The notes below the pieces were generated by a model. It was not told the origin of the DNA. It searched no databases and saw only the letters and a program-made list of their open reading frames with translations. Positions 22,910 to 34,802 of a DNA stretch of 64,000 nt are shown in pieces (the stretch's first letter is position 1; every line of letters begins with the position of its first letter). The DNA comes from Erpobdella octoculata (lineage: Eukaryota > Annelida > Clitellata > Hirudinida > Erpobdellidae): the NCBI GenBank assembly GCA_963978895.1, contig OZ022242.1:4881359-4945358 (forward strand), written 5' to 3'. The position numbers and the translations under genes were made by a program.

Positions 22910-25900
22910 ATGGGCAGGTAAGTGATTGTGTAATTATTATTTTATTTTATTTTTTACTAAATTTCAAGTTAATTTTAGTGCAGGAGATGTCATATTTGGA
23001 AGTGAGAAATGGATAAACGTTCTCACTGATCCTTTTGCATCCTTGAATTCTCTGAGTCAATGTATGGTGCTGGCTGACCTCAATGCGGATGATGATACGA
23101 AATTTGTTGTTGCAGATTTCGGAGACATTTTGCAGTCATTTTCTTGCACTGGTCAACAATCTCATGGGGTGAAACTCAAAGTATACAGAGGTAGTTTCTT
23201 TCTTATCCAATGCTTGTTTTAGGTTTGTGATATACTATATAAAAAATGAAGGCCTTTTTTAGATTTATTATGCTATTTTAATCAAATATGAGTAATTCAA
23301 TAGTACAAGAAAATTATCTAATTTGGACTTATATTCAAATGAAACCTATTTCTCAGGCACATCAGTTGCTTCAGAAATTACCATCACTGATCTCCCAACA
23401 GCAATGGTGGCAATTCACATTGATGCACTTATACCAAATGTACCAGGTAGGTGTATAATTAACACTTTATTTTTTTATTTTGTAAAAATAATGATCTCAA
23501 ATTACTTTTGTTATCTGCTGGGACTTTTATAGAGAATCGATCATATATTCTATCTGTCTTATCTTATTTTTTATTTTGGTTTTACAACTAAAAAAAATGG
23601 ATGTGTTACAGTGATCACTGCAACTAACTGCATTACACAAATCCATTGAATTTTTACCATGACCATTTGTTTACAAATTGGCTTTGCTATTTATCAACCT
23701 GAAATAGTTCATAAACAAACAACAATGTATTCAGGGGCTCTAATTGTATTGATCAGTGTAGTGATAAAATTAAAAAAATATTCCCAAAGTTCTGGCCATT
23801 GGATCGGGATCTTCGATTTACATTTTTAAAAATCTTCGTCCTTACTTCAAGTTTGCTTTTCCATCTTTGGAAATTGACAAGGTGGAAATGCAAGCATGGA
23901 TTAATTTTAAAAATGTAAGTTTATTTTAATTTATTTTTTCTACTATTTTTCATTTCTACATGTGTTGTGTTGGACATAAATTACAAATTTATAGATTTAA
24001 ATTTTTTATTTAACATGAAATAAATCAACATATAATAAATGCATTTCATGAAGCAACAATGTATAACTAACAACATTACTAAACATAAGGAAGATAAACT
24101 AGCAATCTCCAGATATCCACTGTTTGCATTAAAATATTTTCAAATCCAATCCAGGGATCACTTACATGTTTGAAGCTGTTAGAAGTGTTGGATAACATGA
24201 GAGGAGAAGGAAAGTTAAGTTTGATGATGCAGAGAAGTTTGCAGTTTCTTGAGATTCCAACAATGGAAGAGAGAGAGTCATTTGCCGTGTCAATTAAAGA
24301 TGCACCACTCATCCGAAGTGTGAGTTCCATTCTTTTGAATTTAGGATGAGTTAAACTTTGTGTAAAAGTTTTAACAAATAATTATGATATGCAAAGTCTA
24401 TAGAGAGCTAAATTCATTGGCAACTTTACATTCAAATAACTTACACAAGAATCTTTTTCTCTGGTCAACTTATCCAAAAACTGTTTTGTTTTTTGGTGGA
24501 CGATTTTTTTTTAAACAGTAACGAAAATTAGCAGGAACCTTCTGAATATATTGCTGCATTAATTTAAACTCAAACTTACTTGTAAATCATTTGACCAAAA
24601 ATCAATGACAAAATTGCCCAATATTGAAGAGATATATGAAATAAATGTTGAAACGATCACTAAGATCAGAGCAATTAAAGTTTAAAGTATATCAGCTTAT
24701 CTCTCTTCATTTTATTCTGTCCATCAGACATCAATAACATGCATGACCAGTTTAAAGAAATCATCTCCGGAGGATGGTTCAATCAGCTGTCTGGTTATCG
24801 GGTTGGAACATTCTCAAATTTCAATCATCAACCCGGAAACTTTTTCAATCCTCGTTTCTGTGAGAATTTTCAAATTTTTCAATATCTTTTATTTATGGAT
24901 TTATCAATTTGATTCAGTTGATTTTATTATTAAATAAAATAAACAAAATTTATCACTTTCATAAAAATGTATATAATAATAACTAATTCATTTAAATTAT
25001 TCAGTACTCGTTAGAATCAGTTCCCGTATTCTTGAATGCTCAGGGACTTTATGATGTTGAATACACTGTTCTTGTGGCATGCCGAGATGGAGCTGTTTAT
25101 GGTATCAAAAGGTAACTGAGGATCATTTTTAGTTGTATGCTGTTTGTTTGTATGTTTGTTTGGTACCGATGGTGTAGTGGTTTAAGTGTTTTCTCTATGA
25201 GTCTCTGATTTATAATTCAAATCCCACCTGTAGACAGACATGAAACCTGTAAATACTGAGTGGTATTTACCAGCTGACTTGGATGGTTAATCTTCATTAG
25301 ATCGGCAAGCTAGAAAGAAGCCACGAAATTGACAGGATATATCATGATGACGTTTTAAATGCTGAGATTTTATTACTTCTTTCATGGAGTTCATAATAAA
25401 TTATTTTTTTATTTTATTTATAGAAGATTTATATAAAATAGTTTGTAAAAAAATAATTTGTTTTGTAGAGACATAAAGAAGCCAAGAGAATTTTTTCGAC
25501 TGACTTCACACATAGTTGGAATGTTAAGAATCGGAAAGTCCATAGTCGTTGGCTGTATGGATGAGACGATGATGGCCTACAACATGAAGGCTAGTAGAAT
25601 ATGTTATTTTTTTAGTTTTTAATACTCGATCGTATCTCGTAGTTGTTCGTCTTTGCTTTTTGTCACATTCACTCATTTACACTCACTCATTTGCACTCAC
25701 TTATTTATGCACACACACTCATTCAAACACTCACTCACCCACACTTACTCACATTCGTTCACTATGAGTAAAGCAGAAAATGGTTGAATTACAAATATTT
25801 AAAGAAGAATCTAACATTCTGTGTTGAAATTTTTATTATTTTTATATTCATCGCGATGATTATTAACTTTTTCAATAAGGATATAATCTATGAAAATCAG

Positions 25901-28900
25901 TTTTTTGCTCTTTCAAGCTTTGTTTTAACTTTGTGTACAAATGTTATTTTAATTTAAATTAATTTGCTTAATTTAATTTAAGTTCATTTAATTTTTTAAT
26001 TTCATTTAATTCATTTAATTTTATTTAATTCATTTAATTTCATTTAATTAATAAATAATACCAAGAATTGTAAATCAGGGTAAGATGCTGTGGTCAGTTA
26101 AAGTACCCAATTCAATAATCTGCATGGAGCTGTTGGATGTAAAAATGAAGAACCTCCAAGCTATTCTGGTGGCTACGAAAAGCAGCAGAGCAGCTTCAAG
26201 CAACGATTCGAGGCACGGAGAAGTTTTGGTGTACATGGAAAAAAATCTCGTCGACGTAATCAAGACGGAAGACGAAGTCCTCGCCATGACGTTCGGAAAG
26301 TACGGGAGGGAGTCCGACGCGTTGGTGATGGTGACTCAGTCTGGTGGTTTGTTGGTGAAAATGCTAAAAAGAACTGCCCAGTTTGATGAAAAGGGGATCA
26401 GCTACGTAGATCCGAAAGCTTTACAGAAGCTGGACATTCCCAAGAAAACGAAACTGTTTCTGGATCAGCTGGCCAGAGAAAAAGAATCTTGTGTAGGTGA
26501 GTCGAATGTAATAAATAATACAATACAAATAAATGTAAATAAAGTAAATGTAACAATCATTACAATGGAATGAAAAATATACTACACAAATACAATGCAA
26601 GTGAATGTAAATATATTAATATAATACATTACAAACTAGTTATTGCAAATTTCTTTTCATCTCTCATGGAACTTTAAACACATGTAATTCTTTATAGAGA
26701 GACTTTACAAATTATTTTTTTTAAGATTTGTGTGCTATGATTAAATATTGTTTGTAAATAAAATGTAGATAATTAACAGTACAAGTCAAATTTATAATTT
26801 TATATGATGCACATAATTGTAACATGAATGTAAATCATAATTTGATGCAAAGAAGATAATTATGAAGGTTAATTTTAAAAAATCGTTGTTAATTTTCATT
26901 CATCATATGCTTATTATTTAAATTTAGATTTATTTTTATTCTACATTCAGATTAAACATTAAATTTTTCAGAAATCTACCAGCAGTTCCAAGAGGACTTG
27001 TGCAAGTTGAAGTTGGAAGCGGCTCGTCGGTTCGTGGATGTGCTCGATAAGAATTTGATCTCCGTATCCGTCGATCAGGAAACTCCAGTGAAGCTCAATG
27101 TTGAAGTTTGTTTATTTCACTTTAAATATGTTCGAAGTTTTACAAAATACAACTGATCAGAGAAATTTGAAGTAAGAACAAATAACTTTTATCTGATACA
27201 TTTGAAATAAAAAATGTTTTAATTTAAGAAAAATGACCAAATATTGGTGAGCCTTTCAGCACATCGTATTTTTAAGTTTCAGGCCCCATATCTATGTAAT
27301 TATTTGCACCGCAACTGAGATGTTTCAATATAATGAGCCCCTAATGATGTGTGCTCAATATAATGACTAGCTAATGATGTGGGTTCAATATAGTAACCCC
27401 TAATGATGTGGGTGTCAATATAGTGACCCCTAATGATGTGGGTGTCAATATAGTGTCCCTTAATGATGTGGGTGTCAATATAGTGTCCCTTAATGATGTG
27501 GGTGTCATTATAGTTTAAGTTTATTTGGATTTCAAGCGCCCTTTTGTGTAACACCTCAGGGCTCCTTTTACAATAAAATCAACAAAACAAAACAATAAAA
27601 ATAAAGCAAAAAAATAATATAAAACACAAAAATCAGCATGTCAGGAAAAATGAAATAATTTCTCTCTGATCATCAATTTGGATAGGATTTCGCAAACAGA
27701 AATGTCTTTAGCTCGGCCTTGAATAAACTCAATGTAGTGGCTTCTCGGATGCTGGCAGGCAACATGTTCCATGTTGCCGGTCCTGCTATACTGAATGCTC
27801 GACTGCCGTAAGTTTTTGTTCGAGTTATGGGAACAACTAGATCACCACGACTAGCAGATCTGTGACGAGATAAGTAAGAATTTTTATCAGACACGGTGAC
27901 ACACAGCTCTTGCAAATATGAGGGGGCTTCGCCATGGAGCGCCTTGTAGACTAAAGTCCCAATTTTGAAAGTAATTCGCTCAGAGATACGCAGCCACCGG
28001 AGTTCAGTTTTCATTATTGCAGTCACATGATCATGTTTCTTTAGTCCACCAAAAAGACGAGCAGCTGCATTTTGAATACGTTGAATCTTTCCAACAGCAC
28101 TAAGAGGTAAGCCTGTAAATAGAGAGTTGCAGTAGTCAAGTCTACTTACAACAAACGAATGCAGCAGGAGACGTGTTGCTTCACTTGTCAGAGACCTTCG
28201 TATGGTTCTAAGTTGTCGTAGTTGGAAAAAACAGGTTTTTGACAGTTTAGATATATGATCTTTCATGGAAAGCTCAGAATCGACATATACACCTAAGTTT
28301 CGAACAACTTCTGTGGGGGCAACCAAAGCCCCAGCAACTAACAAGGCTTTTGCTTTACTCTGTTGCAACTTTGATCTTGCACCTATCCAGATTAATTCAG
28401 TCTTATCGCCATTCAGTTTTAGACGATTAGAAGCCATCCACTGTTCAATGTTCTCTATGCAGGGCAATAAGCGAAGGTGAACATTCTCCGCATCATCAAC
28501 AGAGCAGTGAACATATGTTTGGGTGTCGTCGGCATAGCAGTGTCCCTCGAGTCCAGAACGATGAATAATTTCAAGTAAATTAGTGGTGTACAATAGAAAG
28601 AGTAGTGGACCCAAGACTGATCCCTGGGGAACTCCACTACTAAGCGACACGGACAATGACAAGTTCCCACCCACACTAACCCGTTGCGTGCGGTTAGTTA
28701 AATATGAAATAATCCATTTTAAGACAACTCCACAGATGCCATGAGTTTTTTCAAGTCTCTCAATAAGGATTCCATGGTCAACAGTATCAAATGCGGCACT
28801 CAGATCTAAGAGACTCAGTAGCGACACCTTACCACTATCAGTAGCAACTGCCAGATCATTCACTACTTTGAGTAGTGCAGATTCTGTAGAGTAAAACCGG

Positions 28901-29856
28901 CGATACGCAGATTGGTTCGATGGGAGACTGCCAGAAAGACCTAGATGTACATTCAATCGTTTAGCAACAATCCGCTCTACCAGTTTTGACATATAGTGAC
29001 CCCAATGAGGTGTGTTTTAATAAAGCGGCACCATAATTCCACGACATTTACTTTTACTTTCATAGAAAAACTGCTAATATTTGTAGAACTTTTGTTTATT
29101 TGATGTTACTTATCATCTAAAACTTTCTAGGTGAATGGCTTAGGTCCAAGATTCAAGATGAACCTGATTGTTCAGAACACTTCTATGACCAACATCTGTA
29201 CCGATCTTTTCATTACTTTCGAATGGAATGACACGTTTTATGATATTGAAAATATGCTTATCGAGGTAACAAAATGTAAACAAACATTTACACATTCTTA
29301 TGCTTAATGATTCAAACATTTAATCTGTTTGACTATTATGACACATTAAAATATAATTCATTATTATTATTATTATTATTATTGTAATTGTTTTTATGAC
29401 AGCTTCTTGTTTAATGTGTAATAGCTGTCATTTTAGAGGAACACCTGATTTTCCACAATTATTCATCGTTCATTTTGTATTAGGGGTTTAATAGTTAAAA
29501 ATAACCTTAACAGAATTGTTAACTGTTAACTAAGCATTTTATCTTCACTTTCCAAGCTACCAATGCTGGTGCCAGGAATAACGTACACATTTCCAACATT
29601 CATCAAATGCCTCAGCGACAGAGCACTTTCCAATACAATCAAGGTGATAAACTTTTCGCACAAATTAAATTTTAACTTTTAAAAATTTTCAAGCCTCCCA
29701 ATCTAAATATCAACAAAGTTGTTGTTTTTATAGATTTTTAATTAATTATTTGATTTTTTTGGTTAATTTCAGGTGTTTCTTTGCAAGACAAATGGACCGC
29801 CTGTTCTGACAGCGATCGTTGACATGCCGGCATCAGAAGGAAATCTCTTGTTATGA
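22910..29856 (+). CDS. BBS1: BBS1, BBSome subunit
   Basis: Thirteen exons: 22910-22917, 22979-23190, 23357-23446, 23790-23914, 24155-24319, 24728-24859, 25005-25111, 25469-25589, 26079-26496, 26972-27105, 29131-29265, 29557-29643, 29773-29856. The joined frame gives 605 aa (human BBS1 is about 593). BBS1 is a beta-propeller plus appendage protein that recruits the BBSome to membranes through ARL6 and carries cargo in cilia. Family matches: SEKWINVLTDPFASL, CMVLADLNADDDTKFVV, YIFKNLRPYFKFAFP, EDGSISCLVIGLE, VACRDGAVYGIKR, GKMLWSVKVP, FGKYGRESDALVMVTQSGGL, LKRTAQF, PKKTKLFLDQLAREKE, VNGLGPRFKMNLIVQNTS, MPASEGNL near the end. The first coding exon holds only Met-Gly and part of a Ser codon; it is inferred from a strong CAG|GTAAGT donor and phase. 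Intron 8 has a GC donor. Confidence 0.93.
25160..25350 (+). mobile_element. tRNA-derived SINE in BBS1 intron 7
   Basis: An A-box-like TGGTGTAGTGG (25170-25180) and a B-box-like ATTCAAATCCC (about 25214-25225) are about 33 nt apart, the spacing of an internal RNA polymerase III promoter. A non-tRNA body follows (CTGTAAATACTGAGTGGTA, GATCGGCAAGCTAGAAAGAA). It is too diverged to fold as a real tRNA. Confidence 0.65.
27330..27513 (+). repeat. 30-bp minisatellite in BBS1 intron 10
   Basis: About six units of TAATGATGTGGGTGTCAATA plus TAGTGTCCCT or TAGTGACCCC. A further unit, ATATAGTGACCCCAATGAGG, continues after the LINE at 28991, showing that the LINE lies inside the array. Confidence 0.9.
27515..28992 (-). 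mobile_element. 5'-truncated non-LTR retrotransposon (CR1/L2-type LINE)
   Basis: One open frame (27673-28992, 439 aa) starts in the middle of a reverse transcriptase: MSKLVERIVAKRL, SAYRRFYSTESALL, LLDLSAAFDTVDHGIL, GVPQGSVLGPLLFLLY, catalytic CYADDTQTYV, then the C-terminal WMASNRLKLNGDKTELIW and KALHGEAPSYLQEL blocks typical of the CR1/L2 group. The endonuclease and upstream RT are lost, so it cannot move alone, though what remains is uninterrupted. Its 3' side (27515-27672) is a short UTR ending in AAATAAACTTAAAC. It is antisense to BBS1 in intron 10. Confidence 0.9.
29338..29390 (+). repeat. Short ATT/TTA trinucleotide tract, BBS1 intron 11
   Basis: About eight ATT units near 29360-29383. 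Low-complexity intronic DNA. Confidence 0.7.
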
Positions 29857-29895
29857 TGTATTCTTTGAGTTGACAGTCATTAATTTAATTGCACT

Positions 29896-29901
29896 AATAA
29901 A
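29896..29901 (+). promoter_or_regulatory. Polyadenylation signal of BBS1
   Basis: AATAAA 40 bp after the BBS1 stop codon. Confidence 0.7.
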
Positions 29902-30438
29902 TATATAATTATTTTTATTTTGTTTTCTAGAGTTATTTTTTAACGAAATAAAAAATATGAAGGAAATATGATCAAAATAAATCAATAAAAACTACAATGT
30001 ACAATTTTTGTTTATTAAAACTTGAATTCAAATCACAAAATATACAAACCAAAGTCAACATTGCACATTACACAGTTAATAAATAAAATTGAAAACTTGT
30101 AAGATCATTAAAGCAGGACTATTAAATTAATCTCAGTTAAAAACATCACATGAAAAACAGCGAATTTAAATTTTTCTAAAAATCCACAAACTTTTCTTTA
30201 TCTCATTAAATAAATTCACAAGAGAGAAATGTAGCAGCACCACTGCATTCTGATTCAATTACATTTGACAAATTATTAAAGAGGAGAGTTAATATCAGAC
30301 ATAAAAAATCAAAGTTCCAGAATATATTTTTTACTTTAAAGTTATCTAAATTTAACTTATTAGAAGTAAATTGGTCAAAAATATTTTGGGACTTATTTCT
30401 TAGCAAATGATATATTTAATAATATGATACATCAAGAA
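29902..30438. other. Gap between the convergent BBS1 and CEP350 genes
   Basis: AT-rich spacer between two polyadenylation signals that face each other. I see no gene or repeat. The two transcripts probably end here without overlapping. Confidence 0.5.
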
Positions 30439-30444
30439 TTTATT
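30439..30444 (-). promoter_or_regulatory. Polyadenylation signal of the CEP350 homologue
   Basis: AATAAA on the minus strand, 74 bp after the proposed stop at 30518. It supports the short terminal exon. Confidence 0.65.
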
Positions 30445-30517
30445 TCTTCGGGAAAGAAATGTGCAACGAGAAACATGCTGGGAATTTGTTTCTTTGCGAC
30501 ACGAACGAGAAAATACG

Positions 30518-33500
30518 TTAAGGTAGATCGTCAAGCAGGGATTGGATGTCGGATTCGCTCAGTTCCATCTTCAAAAAATTTAACAGAATTTGTACAAAAA
30601 ATTATTGCAATTGATTCACAATAAAAAAAAATTAATTTATCAAACCTCATCATCATTATAATCTTTTCTAAGGCAAGATGTTTCATTCTTTTTGATTTTT
30701 TCTGGTATTTGAAACATAATTACATATACTTGTAATTAAGTAAGAGTTGCCATATAATTAAATTTATATTAAGTATAAAACAACATTTGTATATATTTAT
30801 AAAAATCCTTCAACCTTTTTCTGACCCTTCCTCAAGAATATCTTTTGGAATATCCCCAGATGTGTCATCATCATCTTCGTCATTACTTTTCTCCTCTTCA
30901 TTATCATTTTCCGTGCGCGATATCTTTTCTACATCTTCCGTTTGGAACTGAATTGAATTTTGCAGTATTAATAAATGAATAATAAATAAAAATAATTAGA
31001 ATTTCATGAATCATCAAACCAACATTGTCATCATCTTCGTGAGATCTTCTTGATGAAGTAAAGTCCTGTTCAAGAAGATCAACCTCGATTCTGGGAACTT
31101 TGTTTGCATCGAGAAGAAATGAACTTTCAACTTTGGTGTCAGCTGTCAAATTTGATGCACCCTGGAATCTGCTATCCATTTTGGACCTGTCACCATCGGC
31201 AACATTTGCAATGTTATGCTCCTCATAGTTATTTATTCTTTCATCAAAATCATTATCACCGGCCTCATTGGTTGAAAGCTTTAAACTAATATTCAGATCA
31301 GTTTGCTGAAACTCTGAATTTGAAATTACTTCCATTGCACTCTCGTCATCAGCATCGTTTGTAGTCATCTTGCAAGTGTCATCATCTCTTTTCATTTTAC
31401 GTGTATCCTCATCATCATCATCATCATTATCTTTTTTCATTTTACGTGCATCCTCATCATCATCATCATCTTTTTTCATTTTACGTGTATCCTCATCATC
31501 ATCATCATCATCTTTTTTTATTTTACGTGTATCCTCATCATCATCATCATCATCTTTTTTTATTTTACGTGTATCCTCATCATCATCATCTTTTTTTATT
31601 TTACGTGTATCCTCATCATCATCATCATCATCATTTTTTTTTATTTTACGTGTATCCTCATCATCCTCATCATTATCTTTTTTCATTTTACATGCATCCT
31701 CATCATCATCATCATCTTTTTTTATTTTACGTGTATCCTCATCATCATCATCATCATCTTTTTTTATTTTACGTGTATCCTCATCATCATCATCATCATC
31801 TTTTTTTATTTTACGTGTATCCTCATCATCATCATCTTTTTTTATTTTACGTGTATCCTCATCCTCATCATCATCATCATCTTTTTTCATTTTATGTGTA
31901 TTCTCATCATCATCATCAGCTTTTTTTATTTTAAAACTGATGACTAATGCACTCTCTCCACTGGAGCTTTTTTTCAATTTCAACTTATCAAAATAATTCG
32001 TTTTGTCTTCTTCATCATCCTCCTTGATGATTGGCTGATGAGAATTGTCTACACGTTTCCTCTTGTCATTATCAGCACCATCATCATCATCATTATTAGT
32101 TTCCTGTTCTTTTTTATTGTCACTTTCACGATCATCATCATGGTTCAGCGATGACAATGTAAAACACTTTCCAAAACTTTCTTGCTTGACGTGACCTTCA
32201 ACTTGTTGAACTTTCGACCCGACCTCTGATTGTGTAGCAGAAATTACTTTTAAAAGAACCTTTTCAACATCACCATCTTCGCCTTTGTTTGTGGAATTCT
32301 TAATTTTGAATTTTTCCCCATCATCATCATCATCATCATCATTACCATGAACAGCAACAACCCCATCATCAGTATCATCATCATGATGAACATTTTTATT
32401 CTGATTCTTGTCATATTTTTCTTCAAACATGACAGCTTCACACTTGAAATTCATACTCCTAAATAATTCTTCATTCTTTTCATTGCATTTATCTTCATCA
32501 TCAGCAGCATCACTTGCTTCAGATATTTCTTCTTCAATTACATCATCATCATCACCATCAGCATCAGAAGTTTCACGATGATTATTTTCTTCTAGGTCAG
32601 CATTCTTTTCAGTTGAAGCAACTCCAACTTTCATAGAATCATTTGTGGCTAATTTTGATAGCTGTTTGTTTTTTGATTGGTCGTCAGAATTTTTACTGCT
32701 ATCAGCAGCATCATCATCACTATAGCTGGTAGTTGTAGATTTTGATGAAACAGACTCAGATTCATCATCATCATCATCATAATGATAATCACCATCATCA
32801 TCATCATCAGTAGTTTCTTGATCAAGTTGTTTTTGTTCTAAATTTACTTTCGGAATGCCATCATGTGATGAAATGTCACCGTGTGATGAGATGTCACCAT
32901 GTGATGAGATGTCACCATGTGATGAGATGTCACCGTGTGATGAGATGACACCATGTGATGAATGGTCAACCAAAATATCTTCTATGTTGGGTAAATTTTT
33001 TTTGTCATCAAACAGTTTAAGTTTTTCGAGTTCGTTTTCTTTCAAAATTGAAACTTTCTCATCTGAAATTAATGCACAAATTACACCCAATCAATCTATG
33101 CATATCATTATAATTCATTATTTCTTGTGTATTATTATAATAAGTAATTATTCGTGTAACCAATCATTATGTATTATTATATTAATAATATTATTATTAT
33201 TATTACTCAATTACTATGCATAACCAATCATTATGTATTATTATATTAATAATATTATTATTATTATTACTCAATTACTATGCATAACCAATCATTATGT
33301 ATTATTATATTAATAATATTATTATTATTATTACTCAATTACTATGCATAACCAATCATTATGTATTATTATATTAATAATATTATTATTATTATTACTC
33401 AATTACTATGCATAACCAATCATTATGTATTATTATATTAATAATATTATTATTATTATTACTCAATTACTATGCATAACCAATCATTATGTATTATTAT

Positions 33501-34771
33501 ATTAATAATATTATTATTATTATTACTCAATTACTATGCATAACCAATCATTATGTATTATTATATTAATAATATTATTATTATTATTACTCAATTACTA
33601 TGCATAACCAATCATTATGTATTATTATATTAATAATAATATTATTATTACAACTCAATTACTATGCATAACCAATCATTATGTATTATTATATTAATAA
33701 TAATATTATTATTACAACTCAATTACTATGCATAACCAATCATTATGTATTATTATATTAATAATATTATTATTACAACTCAATTACTATGCATAACCAA
33801 TCATTATGTATTATTATATTAATAATAATATTATTATTACAACTCAATTACTATGCATAACCAATCATTATGTATTATTATATTAATAATATTATTATTA
33901 CAACTCAATTACTATGCATAACCAATCATTATGTATTATTATATTAATAATATTATTATTACAACTCAATTACTATGCATAGATCACATAAAAAAAACTT
34001 ACCATAAAGTTATATTATAAAACAACTACAATGAATAATTATCAATAATTATAATATTAATAATCTTTAAAACTCAATTTATACGCAAGCTCATTACATC
34101 ATTTTTATTTTACTCCACTAATAACTAAATTGGTTACAGAGACACTTATAAAAAAAATCGGTTATAGCGAATTCCACTAATAATTAAATTGGATAAAGCA
34201 AATCCCACTAATAATTAAATTTGATATAGCAAATCCATTAATAATTAAATTGGATATAGCAAATTCCACTATTAATTAAATTGGATATAGCAAATTTCAC
34301 TAATAATTAAATTGGATATAGCAAATTCCACTATTAATTAAATTGGATATAGCAAATTCCACTAATAATTAAATTAGTTATACCGAATTCTGCTTATGAA
34401 GAAATCGGTTATAGAGAAGTTCCATATTACAGCACACGGAATTTGCTATAACCAACTTTGTTATAAGCAAAATTCACTGTAACAGATTTTGTTATAATAG
34501 TTATATAAGTAGAGTAAACTGTACTAATTTTATATTATACTATAAAACATCAAATCAACCATTTCTATTGAATTGTAAAAATGACATTACCACTCGTAAC
34601 TTCCATTTCTTCTTCTTTAGTTGTAACATCAACAGTATCTTCACCTTCTGTGAGCTTAACTTTTGATTTCATTCTCCGGTTGCTTCCGGTTTCTCCGTCA
34701 AAAGCGACATCTACGACGTCTCCTTGCGAGACGGTTTCCGCTCGTCTGTCGTTGTTGTCGTTGCTGTTGTT

Positions 34772-34802
<31 letters not shown>

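Noticed and set aside
30424..30624. Plus-strand 66-residue frame
   Set aside because: Antisense to the last CEP350 exon and its 3' UTR; no coding signature.
31370..31996. Plus-strand frames rich in Ser/Phe or His/Tyr
   Set aside because: Antisense shadows of the Asp-rich coding repeat in CEP350 exon 33.
33110..33985. Regular array that might suggest a CRISPR
   Set aside because: Units are contiguous with no unique spacers, the DNA is eukaryotic, and no cas-like gene is present. It is a minisatellite.
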